Positions 21,492 through 30,505 of a DNA stretch of 64,000 nucleotides are shown here, in pieces. The notes under the pieces are model-generated. The model was not told the origin of the DNA. It saw only the letters and a list, made by a program, of their open reading frames with translations, and made no database searches. The position numbers and the translations under genes were made by a program. How positions within the stretch are numbered: position 1 is the stretch's first letter; every line of letters begins with the position of its first letter. This DNA is from Mojavia pulchra JT2-VF2 (GTDB lineage Bacteria; Cyanobacteriota; Cyanobacteriia; Cyanobacteriales; Nostocaceae), in assembly GCA_019359325.1 (NCBI GenBank), contig JAHHHN010000022.1, forward strand, positions 42,991 to 106,990. Reading direction: 5' to 3'.

Positions 21492-22697
21492 TTATGAATG
21501 TGAAACTTCCCAAGTTTGCAGCATTGAAATAGCTTCTCTGTATAAAGCCAAATCTACTTGGTGAGTTTCTATTCCCTGTCCGATTCCTTGTAAAAGGGTA
21601 ATTGTCAATTGTCCACCTAAGTGTTCGCGGAACTCAGTCAGCCCCTGAAATAAGCACTGGGGATGAGCGGGTTGATCTAATTGCTCTGTCAGTGCTGATA
21701 CGTACAAGGTGAACCCTAATTTTTTGAGTGTGCCTAAAATTCTTTGCCACTCTGATTGCAAAAGTTGCCCTGTTAAATAAGAATAAGTGCTGTCTAAAGC
21801 AATACCAATCGCTACCGCTTCACCATGACGTAGTTTGTAGTCAGTGATTTGCTCTAATTTGTGGGCTGACCAATGACCAAAATCTAAGGGACGTGATGAA
21901 CCCTTTTCAAAGGGGTCGCCGCTATTGGCAATATGCTCTAAGTGCAACTGGGCGCATCGATAAATAAGCTTTTCCATGATGCCCATGTCTCGTGCAGCTA
22001 ATTTATCGGCATTTGCCATAATAAAATCAAAGAATTCTGCATCTTTGATCAGCGCCACCTTCACAGCCTCTGCAATCCCAGATCGCCAATCACGATCGTC
22101 AAGTGTAGTTAGAAATTCAAAATCATTTAATACAGCATAAGGTGGCATGAATGTGCCTAAAAAGTTTTTCTTGCCAAATGCATTAATTCCATTTTTTACG
22201 CCTACACCAGAATCGTTTTGTGCTAACACTGTAGTCGGCACTCGCAGCAGCCGAATTCCTCGGTGAGCAGTTGTTGCTGCATATCCTACCATATCTAATA
22301 AGGCTCCACCCCCAATTGCTAACACGTAGGAGTGGCGGCATAATCCAACAGCATGAATACGCTGATGAATTTGCTCTAAAAATATTGGTTCGTTCTTAAC
22401 TATTTCTCCACCTGGAACTATGATTGGCTCGCCGCTTAAAGTTATAATATCTTCGTAACGTTGAGCATAAAGTAATAATTTATTTACTAAATCATTGTGG
22501 TAATAGAGCAATCCTTTATCTATAACTGCTAACACTTTTTTCCGGCTTGTCTCCCGATCTGTGGCAATCACTTGTGCTAGTAAAGGATTGTCTAACTCAA
22601 ACAAACCATTAGTGAAGTGAATATCATATTTAAAGTTAACGCGCACAGATTGTTCAATTGGTTGCAGAATTAAAGGAGTCTTTTCTTTAGTAAACAT
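21492..22697 (-). CDS. eboD: 3-dehydroquinate-synthase-like protein EboD
   Basis: 401 residues of the sugar-phosphate-cyclase fold. The NAD site is LAIGGGALLDMVGYAATTAHRG, with lysine/asparagine loops in NDSGVGVKNGINAFGKKNFLGTF and metal ligands in RSGIAEAVKVALIKD and LRHGEAVAIGI. It differs from housekeeping AroB and sits beside eboA, B, C, E and F. The assignment as EboD rests on this context and on the known presence of an AroB-like gene in ebo clusters. The substrate is unproven. It is transcribed away from eboA across a 525-bp gap. Confidence 0.85.
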   Translation of the reverse strand: MFTKEKTPLILQPIEQSVRVNFKYDIHFTNGLFELDNPLLAQVIATDRETSRKKVLAVIDKGLLYYHNDLVNKLLLYAQRYEDIITLSGEPIIVPGGEIVKNEPIFLEQIHQRIHAVGLCRHSYVLAIGGGALLDMVGYAATTAHRGIRLLRVPTTVLAQNDSGVGVKNGINAFGKKNFLGTFMPPYAVLNDFEFLTTLDDRDWRSGIAEAVKVALIKDAEFFDFIMANADKLAARDMGIMEKLIYRCAQLHLEHIANSGDPFEKGSSRPLDFGHWSAHKLEQITDYKLRHGEAVAIGIALDSTYSYLTGQLLQSEWQRILGTLKKLGFTLYVSALTEQLDQPAHPQCLFQGLTEFREHLGGQLTITLLQGIGQGIETHQVDLALYREAISMLQTWEVSHS

Positions 22698-23222
22698 CTT
22701 ATCAGTATTTTTTAAGTTAGCTTTTTACTAAATAACTATGAGTAGTTATATTGCTACCATGAAGATTGACAGCAAATTTATAACTATGAATCTATTCCAG
22801 TATTTGAACTCTGAAATGCTGGGAAAGTTATTTAAATTCATCAAACACAGATATTAACTACTGTTTTTTTGGGCAAATAAAGATGACAATAACATTAATT
22901 CTCAAACTTGCTTGATGCAATAGCTTGAAATTTAATTAGCGTAGTAGTTATCATTACTGAGTTGAGTTGTAAAAGTATTTTATTAACTTAGTATTATGAT
23001 TTAACGTCCAAAAACTCTATCTTTACATTATCTTCTTTAAAATAGATTGTTTTTTATAGATTCAGTGAAGTTCTGGCAATAGAATTTTGATAAACTCAGT
23101 ACATTATCTGAATTTAGTTAAGATATTATCTAGCTGACTTAATCATAAAGAATGTATTTTAGTAGCAAATTTTAACCGAGTTTGCCACATAAAAAACTAG
23201 GAAAACTTCTCCTGAATCAATC
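22698..23222. other. Divergent eboD/eboA control region
   Basis: 525 bp, very AT-rich, no gene. It must hold the promoters for both directions. I see no unambiguous operator; TTTTAAC-type stretches before eboA and a GGAAAACTTCTCC segment 10-20 bp before its ATG are the only notable parts. Confidence 0.5.
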
Positions 23223-24104
23223 ATGAGTAGCGTAAACAAGTTACTTTATCACTGGCTAGCACAGTCTGTTTCAGATACAGCGCTTGCTTGGCTGGAACAG
23301 AAGCAGGCACAGATTTCTAGCGGTGCTGCTGAACGAGTATTTTTCACGGCTTTTAGTGCTGTGCCACGTTATTTAGGTAAAGATAATTTGCAGGTAACAT
23401 TCCAAGACTTGGAAGCAGCCCAAGATTTGATTCCCGGTTGGTTTCCTGGCGATTGGAGTGTAGATCAAGCAGGCCGCACACTCTTGCTTTTAGCTTTACC
23501 CTGCGATCGCCCAGAGGAGTACGTGCAAACACTTGATAAAGTCTTCAGTACGGCTGATATGGGGGAATTGATTGCACTGTATCAAAGTTTACCCCTAATA
23601 CCACATCCAGAGTTACATCGTCAACGAGCTGCTGAAGGTATTCGCAGCAACATGAGTACAGTTTTCCAAGCTATAGCACTACGCAATCCTTATCCGGCAA
23701 ATTATTTAGACAATATTGCTTGGAATCAGATGGTGCTGAAAGCTTTATTTGTCGGTAGCCCGTTGCATCTGATCTGGGGTTTAGATCGCCGTGCTAACCC
23801 AGAATTGGCAAGGATGTTGGTAAACTACGCCCATGAACGTTGGGCAGCAAAACGCCCCGTATCACCAGAACTTTGGCGACCAGTGGGACGGTTTGCTGAT
23901 ACTGCAATCATCGCGGATTTGGCAAAAGTGTTAGCTGATGGGGATATGGCTGAACAACAAGCAGCCGCATTAGCTTGCTCCCAATCTCCTTTACCAGAAG
24001 CACAAGCATTACTCTCTGGTTACCCCCATTTGCAATCATCTATTCAACAAGGTGATCTGACTTGGAGTAATTTTGACCGCGATCGCCTAGCGATCTGCAA
24101 ATAA
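23223..24104 (+). CDS. eboA: EboA family protein
   Basis: 293 residues, soluble, helix-rich, with no recognised catalytic motif. Typical stretches are AAERVFFTAFSAVPRYLGK, LIPGWFPGDWSVDQAGRTLL and RNPYPANYLDNIAWNQMVLK. EboA-domain proteins head ebo clusters. In Nostoc punctiforme the cluster is needed to get the scytonemin monomer to the periplasm. It is followed 28 bp later by eboB. Confidence 0.9.
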   Translation: MSSVNKLLYHWLAQSVSDTALAWLEQKQAQISSGAAERVFFTAFSAVPRYLGKDNLQVTFQDLEAAQDLIPGWFPGDWSVDQAGRTLLLLALPCDRPEEYVQTLDKVFSTADMGELIALYQSLPLIPHPELHRQRAAEGIRSNMSTVFQAIALRNPYPANYLDNIAWNQMVLKALFVGSPLHLIWGLDRRANPELARMLVNYAHERWAAKRPVSPELWRPVGRFADTAIIADLAKVLADGDMAEQQAAALACSQSPLPEAQALLSGYPHLQSSIQQGDLTWSNFDRDRLAICK

Positions 24105-24132
24105 CATTTAGCCGTCATTAAGCCGTAGCATT

Positions 24133-25038
24133 ATGTTTATCGATCCTCACATTCATATGTGTTCGCGGACTACGTATGATTATCTAATCATGCGGGAGTA
24201 TGGTATTGTCGCCGTCATTGAACCATCCTTCTGGTTAGGACAACCCCGCACTAGCGCTGGCTCATTCAAAGACTACTTCAGCAGCCTTGTGGGTTGGGAA
24301 AGGTTTCGTGCTAGCCAGTTCGGTATCCAACACTACTGTACAATCGGCCTCAACCCCAAAGAAGCTAATAACGAAGCCTTAGCAGCAGAAGTTATGGAAC
24401 TGCTACCGCTTTATGCGTGTAAAGAGGGAGTTGTGGCTATTGGCGAAATTGGCTATGACGACATGACAGAAGCAGAAGATAAATACTTTTGTCAACAGTT
24501 AGCACTAGCCAAAGAACTAGATATGCTGGTACTGATTCATACACCCCACCGTAATAAAAAGGAGGGTGCTAGCCGCAGTATGGATCGTTGTATTGAATAT
24601 GGACTAGATCCCGCACAAGTAGTTATTGATCACAATAACGAAGAAACCGTTGAAGAAGTTTTAAAACGGGGATTTTGGGCGGCTTTCACAATTTACCCAC
24701 AAACAAAGATGGGTAACGCCAGAATGGTAGAGATTGTGCGTCAGTATGGATGCGATCGCGTGATCGTAGATAGTAGCGCTGATTGGGGCGTGAGCGATCC
24801 ATTAGCAGTGCCGAAAACGGCTCGGTTGATGTTAGAAAAAGGCATCCCAGAAGCTTATGTACGAGCAGTTTGTTATGAAAATGCCCTAGCTGCTTACAGT
24901 CAAACTGGACAAATGAAAGCATCAGATTGGCTTAATGCCCCATCTGCCGATCAGCGTCAGATGTTTAACGGCAATTCCGTATTGCGGGGACAAGAACCAG
25001 GGATTAAATCAACAGCAGATTACGTGCTGATTGAGTAA
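24133..25038 (+). CDS. eboB: TatD-like metal-dependent hydrolase EboB
   Basis: 301 residues, amidohydrolase TIM barrel. Metal ligands are visible in FIDPHIHM (HxH), GEIGYDD (Glu), LIHTPHRNK (His), VIDHNNEE (His) and IVDSSADWG (Asp). Related to TatD DNases, but the substrate in the ebo pathway is not known. It is the second gene of the plus-strand operon. The 251-bp gap to eboC contains a strong hairpin (25104-25146). Confidence 0.92.
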   Translation: MFIDPHIHMCSRTTYDYLIMREYGIVAVIEPSFWLGQPRTSAGSFKDYFSSLVGWERFRASQFGIQHYCTIGLNPKEANNEALAAEVMELLPLYACKEGVVAIGEIGYDDMTEAEDKYFCQQLALAKELDMLVLIHTPHRNKKEGASRSMDRCIEYGLDPAQVVIDHNNEETVEEVLKRGFWAAFTIYPQTKMGNARMVEIVRQYGCDRVIVDSSADWGVSDPLAVPKTARLMLEKGIPEAYVRAVCYENALAAYSQTGQMKASDWLNAPSADQRQMFNGNSVLRGQEPGIKSTADYVLIE

Positions 25039-25103
25039 AAAGCCACAGATATCATCATATTTAAGCCATGAAAATATTATGGTTTAAGAATTTTTTGAAG
25101 CGT

Positions 25104-25146
25104 AGATAAACACCGATAAATACAGATAATTCATCGGTGTTTATCT
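25104..25146. repeat. Perfect 14-bp inverted repeat between eboB and eboC
   Basis: Arms AGATAAACACCGAT (25104-25117) and ATCGGTGTTTATCT (25133-25146) with a 15-nt loop. There is no U-run directly after, so it is more likely a repeat or mRNA-processing hairpin than a simple terminator. Confidence 0.75.
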
Positions 25147-25289
25147 GTGTTTACCTGTGGTTATATTTTCTTCAATTTGGCTGATGCCAAAAATTTATTT
25201 TGGTCGTAAGTTACTAAGGCCAAGAAAAAATAACTATCAAATTCATGTAGCACTTATTTGTAAAAAATACAAGTTAGAGAGGTAGAAGA

Positions 25290-26222
25290 GTGAATGTTGC
25301 AAGCTTGAATTTTCCCAAATGGCGGGGGTATCTAGAGTTGATGCGCCCAGCCAACATCGTAACTGCTTGGGCTGATATTTTGGTTGGTTTTGCTGCTTCT
25401 GGCTCCGGGATTATTTTAGCTCAATTAATTAATGGACAAACAAGTTTGGCTAGTTTAACTACACTCGGCTGGTTGTTATTAGCAACAACTGGTTTATACG
25501 GTGGTGGTATAGTTTTTAATGATGTTTTTGATGCCGAATTAGATAAAAAAGAGCGACCAACCAGACCAATTCCTAGCGGGCGTGTGTCTCGCCAGAATGC
25601 AACTGTATTGGGAAGTATATTGTTTGCAATCGGCATTTTAGCAGCTTCGCAAGTCTCTTATTTAAGTGCTGCGATCGCTATCTTCATTACTTTTGCTTGT
25701 TTATTGTATGACTCCCTTGCCAAACATCATCCCTTTTTTGGGCCGCTAAATATGGGTTTGTGTCGTGGCAGTAACTTATTATTGGGTGTAAGTGCTGTAC
25801 CAGCGATCGTTTGGGAACGTTGGTATTTAGCCCTAATTCCTATCCTTTACATTGCTGCAATCACAGCAATTAGTCAGGGAGAAGTTCATGGAGGTAAGAA
25901 AATCACGGGAGTAATCGCCGTACTCCTAATTGCAATAGTTCTAACGGCAGTTTTAGCTTTAGGATTTTTGGGAGAATATACAGCGATCGCAGCATTACCA
26001 TTTGCTACTTTATTAGCTGTGCGAGTATTGCCGGATTTTGTCAAAGCTGCCCGTGAACCAGCACCCGAAACAATCCGAAATGCTGTAAAAGTTGGTGTGT
26101 TATCTTTAATTATCTTAGATGCAACAGTTGCCGCTGGTTTCGCTGGTTTATATTACGGTTTATTAGTATTAATTTTGCTACCAATCTCAATGTCATTTGC
26201 CAAAATATTTGCTGTTACTTAA
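25290..26222 (+). CDS. eboC: UbiA family prenyltransferase EboC
   Basis: 310 residues, about eight membrane helices. The first aspartate-rich motif of UbiA enzymes is clear (NDVFDAELDKKERPTRP, NxxxDxxxD). The second (usually DxxxD) is not obvious; the corresponding region reads LLYDSLAKHHP. The start is GTG with an AGAGAGGT upstream. It would prenylate an unknown acceptor in the inner membrane. The ebo model proposes a prenylated or otherwise modified product that helps move scytonemin precursor outward. Confidence 0.92.
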   Translation: MNVASLNFPKWRGYLELMRPANIVTAWADILVGFAASGSGIILAQLINGQTSLASLTTLGWLLLATTGLYGGGIVFNDVFDAELDKKERPTRPIPSGRVSRQNATVLGSILFAIGILAASQVSYLSAAIAIFITFACLLYDSLAKHHPFFGPLNMGLCRGSNLLLGVSAVPAIVWERWYLALIPILYIAAITAISQGEVHGGKKITGVIAVLLIAIVLTAVLALGFLGEYTAIAALPFATLLAVRVLPDFVKAAREPAPETIRNAVKVGVLSLIILDATVAAGFAGLYYGLLVLILLPISMSFAKIFAVT

Positions 26223-26263
26223 AGCAAACAAGGACATTGGGGATTGGAAGTAGAGAAATTATT

Positions 26264-26291
26264 ACTCAGCACTCAGAACTCAAAACTCAGC
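26264..26291. repeat. Four ACTCAGC-type heptamers before eboE
   Basis: ACTCAGC, ACTCAGA, ACTCAAA, ACTCAGC in direct succession, 25 bp ahead of the eboE ATG. Similar heptamers occur at 40350-40363, 50695-50716 and 19778-19800. Confidence 0.75.
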
Positions 26292-26315
26292 ACCAATAAA
26301 GCGTTAATATCTAAA

Positions 26316-27542
26316 ATGAAGATTTCCACAGACAGTAACTTTCATCTCACTTATTGCACAAATATTCATCCAGGTGAAAGTTGGCCAGAGGTTTTTGCTA
26401 ATTTAGAAAAGTATATTCCCCAACTCAAATCACGGTTATCACCGCAAGCACCATTTGGGATTGGCTTGAGATTAGCAGACACAGCTGCAAAGCAACTTTT
26501 AGCAAGTAATAACTTGGCTCAGTTTAAAGAGTGGCTAACTCAACAAGATTTATACGTTTTTACCTTAAATGGATTTCCTTACGGAGGATTTCATAATCAG
26601 GTTGTTAAAGACCAAGTTTATGTACCGGATTGGTCAACTCAGGAACGGCTAAATTACACATTAAGCTTGACAAAAATTTTAGCTACTCTATTACCAGAAG
26701 AAATTGACGGTGGAATTTCTACATTACCTTTGTCTTATAAACCTTGGTGGGGAGAAGACCAAGCAACTTGGGAAATAGTTCTAAAAAATAGCTGTTTTCA
26801 CCTAGCATTAGTTGTAGCAGAAATGATTCGCATCCGAGAAGCAACAGGAAAGTTGCTTCATCTTGATTTAGAACCTGAACCGGATGGATTAATTGAGAAT
26901 ACATCAGAAGTAATTGAGTTTTTTCAAAATTGGTTATTGCCAATTGGTGGAAGCTATTTAGTTCAAAAATTAAAGATAGAGCAGAGTTTAGCAGAAACTA
27001 AATTACTAGAGCATGTTCGTATTTGCTATGACACCTGCCATCTCTCAGTTGAATATGAAGATCCAAAGTCTGTGTTTGCACGTTTGCAATCAGCAGGTAT
27101 TAAAATTGGTAAAATTCAAATCAGTGCGGCAATTCAAGTCAAAATACCATCTGATACTGAGAAGCGTAGCTTAATAGCTGAACGCTTACGCCCCTTTGCA
27201 GAATCTACCTATCTTCACCAAGTAATAGAACGTCGCAGTGATGGTACTTTATATCACTATCCAGACTTAATCACTGCATTACCACATTTAGAACAATCTC
27301 TAGCTAAAGAATGGCGCACTCACTTTCATGTGCCAATTTTCATTCACGATTATCAAGTTTTGCAGTCTACGCAAGATGACATTGTTACTGTTTTGCATTT
27401 ACTGCAAGAAAATAATGCTTGCCATCATCTAGAAATTGAAACTTACACCTGGGATGTATTGCCATCAGAAATGAAGATAGATTTGCTGACTTCTATTCAG
27501 CGAGAGTACGAGTGGGTATTAACAGAAATTGCTGCCAATTAA
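26316..27542 (+). CDS. eboE: Metabolite traffic protein EboE (TIM barrel)
   Basis: 408 residues from the ATG at 26316; the upstream in-frame extension (from 26244) is encoded by heptamer repeats and is rejected. It is a sugar-phosphate-isomerase/epimerase-type barrel: YCTNIHPGESWPEVFANLEKY, LHLDLEPEPDGL, RICYDTCHLSVEYEDP and HFHVPIFIHDY are conserved blocks with His/Asp/Glu of a metal site. The reaction is unknown. It is followed 15 bp later by eboF. Confidence 0.92.
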   Translation: MKISTDSNFHLTYCTNIHPGESWPEVFANLEKYIPQLKSRLSPQAPFGIGLRLADTAAKQLLASNNLAQFKEWLTQQDLYVFTLNGFPYGGFHNQVVKDQVYVPDWSTQERLNYTLSLTKILATLLPEEIDGGISTLPLSYKPWWGEDQATWEIVLKNSCFHLALVVAEMIRIREATGKLLHLDLEPEPDGLIENTSEVIEFFQNWLLPIGGSYLVQKLKIEQSLAETKLLEHVRICYDTCHLSVEYEDPKSVFARLQSAGIKIGKIQISAAIQVKIPSDTEKRSLIAERLRPFAESTYLHQVIERRSDGTLYHYPDLITALPHLEQSLAKEWRTHFHVPIFIHDYQVLQSTQDDIVTVLHLLQENNACHHLEIETYTWDVLPSEMKIDLLTSIQREYEWVLTEIAAN

Positions 27543-27557
27543 CAGGAGATTAAGTTT

Positions 27558-28937
27558 ATGCAAAAAACGGTTGTTTTGAATGTTGTGGGATTATCGCCCA
27601 ATTTATTAGGAGAAAACACGCCGTTTTTATCTTCGTGGGCGGCTAAAGGGCGAGTAGCGCCAATTGCCAAAGTATTACCTGCTGTAACTTGTTCTGTTCA
27701 GGCTACTTATTTAACAGGAAAATTGCCTGATGAGCATGGCATTGTTGCTAATGGTTGGTACTTCCGTGATGAGTGTGAAGTGAAGTTCTGGCGACAGTCT
27801 AATAAATTGGTGCAGGCTCCCAAAGTTTGGGAAATTGCTAAATCTATTGACCCCAATTTCACTTGTGCTAACCTTTTTTGGTGGTACAATATGTACTCTT
27901 CGGTGGATTATTCTATTACACCGCGCCCAATGTACCCCGCAGATGGTAGAAAATTACCTGATATTTATACATATCCTGCTGATATTCGAGGAAAAATTCA
28001 ATCAGAATTAGGGCCGTTTCCTCTGTTTAATTTTTGGGGGCCAAATACTTCAATTCTTTCTAGTCAATGGATTGCTAATTCGGCCAAATGGGTAGAAGAA
28101 CGCTATAGCCCAACTCTGACATTAGTTTACTTACCTCATTTAGATTACTGCTTACAAAAATTTGGTCACGACGAAAAGCAGATACAAAAAGATTTAAAAG
28201 AAATTGATGCTGTTTGTGGCGAATTAATTAATTATTATCAAGCACGTAATGCTCAAGTAATTATTCTTTCTGAGTATGGCATTACTCCGGTGTCCAAAGC
28301 AGTAGATTTAAACCGTGTACTGAGAGCGAATAATCTAATTGCTGTACGAGAAGAATTAGGGCGAGAATTACTCGATCCTGGTGCTAGTATTGCTTTTGCC
28401 GTTGCCGATCATCAAATTGCTCATGTATATGTAAATGATCCGGCTTATATTCCGAAAGTGCGTTCTTTGCTAGAAGCAACTGAAGGCGTAGCTCAGGTAT
28501 TAGATGAAGAGGGCAAAAAAGCCTATCATCTTAATCATCCTAGATCGGGAGAACTAGTGGCGATCGCTCAATCTGATGCTTGGTTTACTTATTATTACTG
28601 GCTAGATGACGCCAAAGCACCGGATTTTGCTAGAACTGTGGATATTCACCGCAAACCTGGTTACGATCCTGTAGAACTTTTTCTAGATCCAAAACTGAAA
28701 CTTCCTAAACTCAAAATTGCTCTTAAGTTATTACAGAAAAAATTAGGTTTTCGCTACCTGCTTGATGTAATTCCTCTTGATGCTTCGGTAGTGCGTGGTT
28801 CTCATGGGTGTATTACTACCTCCCCAGCCGAAGGCCCAATGTTGATTAGTCAACAGACTCACCTAGTTGATCAAGAGTTAATTCCCGCAACCGATGTTTG
28901 CTCTGTGATACTCAAACATTTAAATATTCTTACGTAA
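27558..28937 (+). CDS. eboF: Nucleotide pyrophosphatase/phosphodiesterase-like protein EboF
   Basis: 459 residues of the alkaline-phosphatase superfamily. The nucleophile threonine sits in LPAVTCSVQATYLTGKLP, and PDEHGIVANGW and the final GSHGC histidine are present. The metal ligands are changed: the N-terminal VDGL aspartate is Val (NVVGLS) and the SDHG motif reads SEYG. LPHLDYCLQKFGHD keeps Asp and His. So the two-metal site may be altered. AGGAGA lies 10 bp before the ATG. It is the last gene of the ebo operon. Confidence 0.9.
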   Translation: MQKTVVLNVVGLSPNLLGENTPFLSSWAAKGRVAPIAKVLPAVTCSVQATYLTGKLPDEHGIVANGWYFRDECEVKFWRQSNKLVQAPKVWEIAKSIDPNFTCANLFWWYNMYSSVDYSITPRPMYPADGRKLPDIYTYPADIRGKIQSELGPFPLFNFWGPNTSILSSQWIANSAKWVEERYSPTLTLVYLPHLDYCLQKFGHDEKQIQKDLKEIDAVCGELINYYQARNAQVIILSEYGITPVSKAVDLNRVLRANNLIAVREELGRELLDPGASIAFAVADHQIAHVYVNDPAYIPKVRSLLEATEGVAQVLDEEGKKAYHLNHPRSGELVAIAQSDAWFTYYYWLDDAKAPDFARTVDIHRKPGYDPVELFLDPKLKLPKLKIALKLLQKKLGFRYLLDVIPLDASVVRGSHGCITTSPAEGPMLISQQTHLVDQELIPATDVCSVILKHLNILT

Positions 28938-29098
28938 ATGCTTATCAAAGGTAGGGGAGCCACTGCGTTGGTGAGGCAGCGACGGGTACGCAGGGGGTTT
29001 CCCCCATGAGCGACTGCCGAAAGGGTTCCCTGGCTTGAAGCATCTGGCGTTGGGCACTGCTCACCCTAAGTATTTCTACACGCCTTTCAAAAATCAAA
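28938..29098. other. Interspersed repeat fragment after eboF
   Basis: GC-rich patch (GCGACGGGTACGCAGGGGGT...GAGCGACTGCCGAAAGGG) of the same kind as 37670-37705. It is non-coding, and array A follows. Confidence 0.55.
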
Positions 29099-29470
29099 TG
29101 GATGAACGAGTATCAGAACTCCGTTAATCAGTATCTGAGGTGGATGAACGAGTATCAGAACTCCGTTAATCAGTATTTGAGGTGGATGAACGAGTATCAG
29201 AACTCCGTTAATCAGTATTTGAGGTGGATGAACGAGTCTTTGAACTCCGTTAATCAGTATCTGAGGTGGATGAACGAGTCTTTGAACTTCGTTAATCAGT
29301 ATCTGAGGTGGATGAACGAGTCTTTGAACTCCGTTAATCAGTATCTGAGGTGGATGAACGAGTCTTTGAACTCCGTTAATCAGTATTTGAGGTGGATGAA
29401 CGAGTATCAGAACTCCGTTTTGTAAAATTCAACGTACCGCGCCGACTGTTATTCCGCTAGAACTAAAATT
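29099..29470 (+). repeat. Tandem repeat array A, 42-bp unit (2 x 21), with flank
   Basis: About 7.5 units of 42 bp, each made of two diverged 21-bp halves (AACTCCGTTAATCAGTATCT(G) and AGGTGGATGAACGAGTCTTT(G)). The plus strand has a 107-codon open frame repeating MNEYQNSVNQYLRW and ending NEYQNSVL-stop at 29425. The sequence just after (29411-29470) is a diverged copy of the flank of array C. Whether the frame is translated is unknown; no Shine-Dalgarno is seen. Confidence 0.9.
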
Positions 29471-29480
29471 CAAAGGTTAA

Positions 29481-29545
29481 TAGCCCAAGTCCACTTGAGT
29501 AGACTTGGGCTATGCAGTTGAGTCTACTGAAGTAGACTTTAGCTA
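29481..29545. repeat. Dispersed palindromic repeat
   Basis: TAGCCCAAGTC...GACTTGGGCTA (about 29482-29512) with a following GTCTACTGAAGTAGAC palindrome. A related piece lies at 46966-47003. It could act as a bidirectional terminator between eboF and the convergent 29655 gene, but there is no clear U-run. Confidence 0.55.
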
Positions 29546-29654
29546 TTAGCTTTGGAATTGATTCCAAGGCGGGTTTGCAACGAAACGAGAGATTTAAAAA
29601 ATGTAGGTAATCACAAGACTTACAGCCCATGTTCCCACGTCTTTTCTTCAATGC

Positions 29655-30149
29655 TTAGTCAGCAACTGCCCACCTTACATAAGGGCGAGAAGCCGCGACA
29701 GTTTTATAGCTGATTTCCTTAGCAGGTGCATTAATTTTTCGCAAATCTACACGGAAATAAGCTTGCTTATTCTTAAATTGCACATTGTAGAATGTGTATT
29801 CTTTATTTTGTATTTGACCGACACAAGAAGCATAATTATCGCGTAGAGGTGATACAAATTCCACAACCTGCTTATTAGATGAAACTAACTTAGCCGAGTC
29901 AGAAAATGCTCTAGTATCTGCAACTACTGTATGTTCAGCACCACCTTCGTAAGGTAATACAAACCACCACAGCCCAATTGTTTGGGGACAAGTACCAGCG
30001 CTACGTTGTACCTTTAGCGTCACATTGGGTGCAGAAATCGGCCCTGGCGCTGACTGTGGTTGTGCTTGTGCCGTAGCCGAAATTATTCCTGCTACCGTTA
30101 AGGAAGATACAATTCCACTAAGAGTTGTTACTTTTACTAAGTTATTCAT
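29655..30149 (-). CDS. Secreted hypothetical protein
   Basis: 164 residues from the ATG at 30149 (a longer frame from 30188 adds 13 residues that do not fit a signal peptide). Residues 1-30 form a Sec signal (MNNLVKVTTLSGIVSSLTVA...ATAQAQ). The mature part has two cysteines (SAGTCPQTIG and NYASCVGQ) that could pair, and is beta-rich (TLKVQRSAG, EYTFYNVQFKNKQAYFRVDL). I do not recognise a family. It probably lies in the periplasm or outside the cell. Confidence 0.7.
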   Translation of the reverse strand: MNNLVKVTTLSGIVSSLTVAGIISATAQAQPQSAPGPISAPNVTLKVQRSAGTCPQTIGLWWFVLPYEGGAEHTVVADTRAFSDSAKLVSSNKQVVEFVSPLRDNYASCVGQIQNKEYTFYNVQFKNKQAYFRVDLRKINAPAKEISYKTVAASRPYVRWAVAD

Positions 30150-30259
30150 ACACTGAAGTCTTTCACATTCAAGCCATCTAAATAACATTGACTCTCAGCA
30201 TCTTGTGAAAGTGCCATCTTATTTTAATAGGGCTGACAGATTCGCAAAAAACAAGTAGA

Positions 30260-30344
30260 ACTTACGCAAGAACTTTCGGAAACTCTTATAACTTTGTGTC
30301 CTTTGCGTCCTTTGCGGTTCGTTTTTTCATAATTTTGCGTAAGT
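30260..30344. repeat. 85-bp element with 10-bp inverted ends
   Basis: ACTTACGCAA (30260-30269) and TTGCGTAAGT (30335-30344) bracket a core with TTTGTGTCCTTTGCGTCC, a motif widespread in cyanobacterial gaps (a relative is at 35425-35460). Confidence 0.6.
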
Positions 30345-30352
30345 CCTGACAA

Positions 30353-30386
30353 GCCTTTGCGATCGCTTCCCCGCGATCGCAAAGGC
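30353..30386. repeat. Hairpin with HIP1 arms
   Basis: Perfect 14-bp inverted repeat GCCTTTGCGATCGC / GCGATCGCAAAGGC with a 6-nt loop TTCCCC. Each arm contains a complete HIP1 octamer. Confidence 0.8.
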
Positions 30387-30505
30387 AAATTTTGAATTTT
30401 GAATTGCTTACCGTGTTGTCAGTTACAGTTCTCCTCAAGGAAAGTGGGCAACAATGTTAATCAATAACTGAGAATGCAGCCCTTCTCAAATAATGCTGCT
30501 ATTTC

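Larger units (their letters stand above)
30150..30505. other. Divergent gap with two palindromic elements
   Basis: Between the secreted protein (minus) and the channel gene (plus). It holds the elements at 30260-30344 and 30353-30386 described separately, and no gene. Confidence 0.5.

Noticed and set aside
25104..25146. Simple rho-independent terminator after eboB
   Set aside because: The stem is strong but no U-run follows and the operon seems to continue into eboC.
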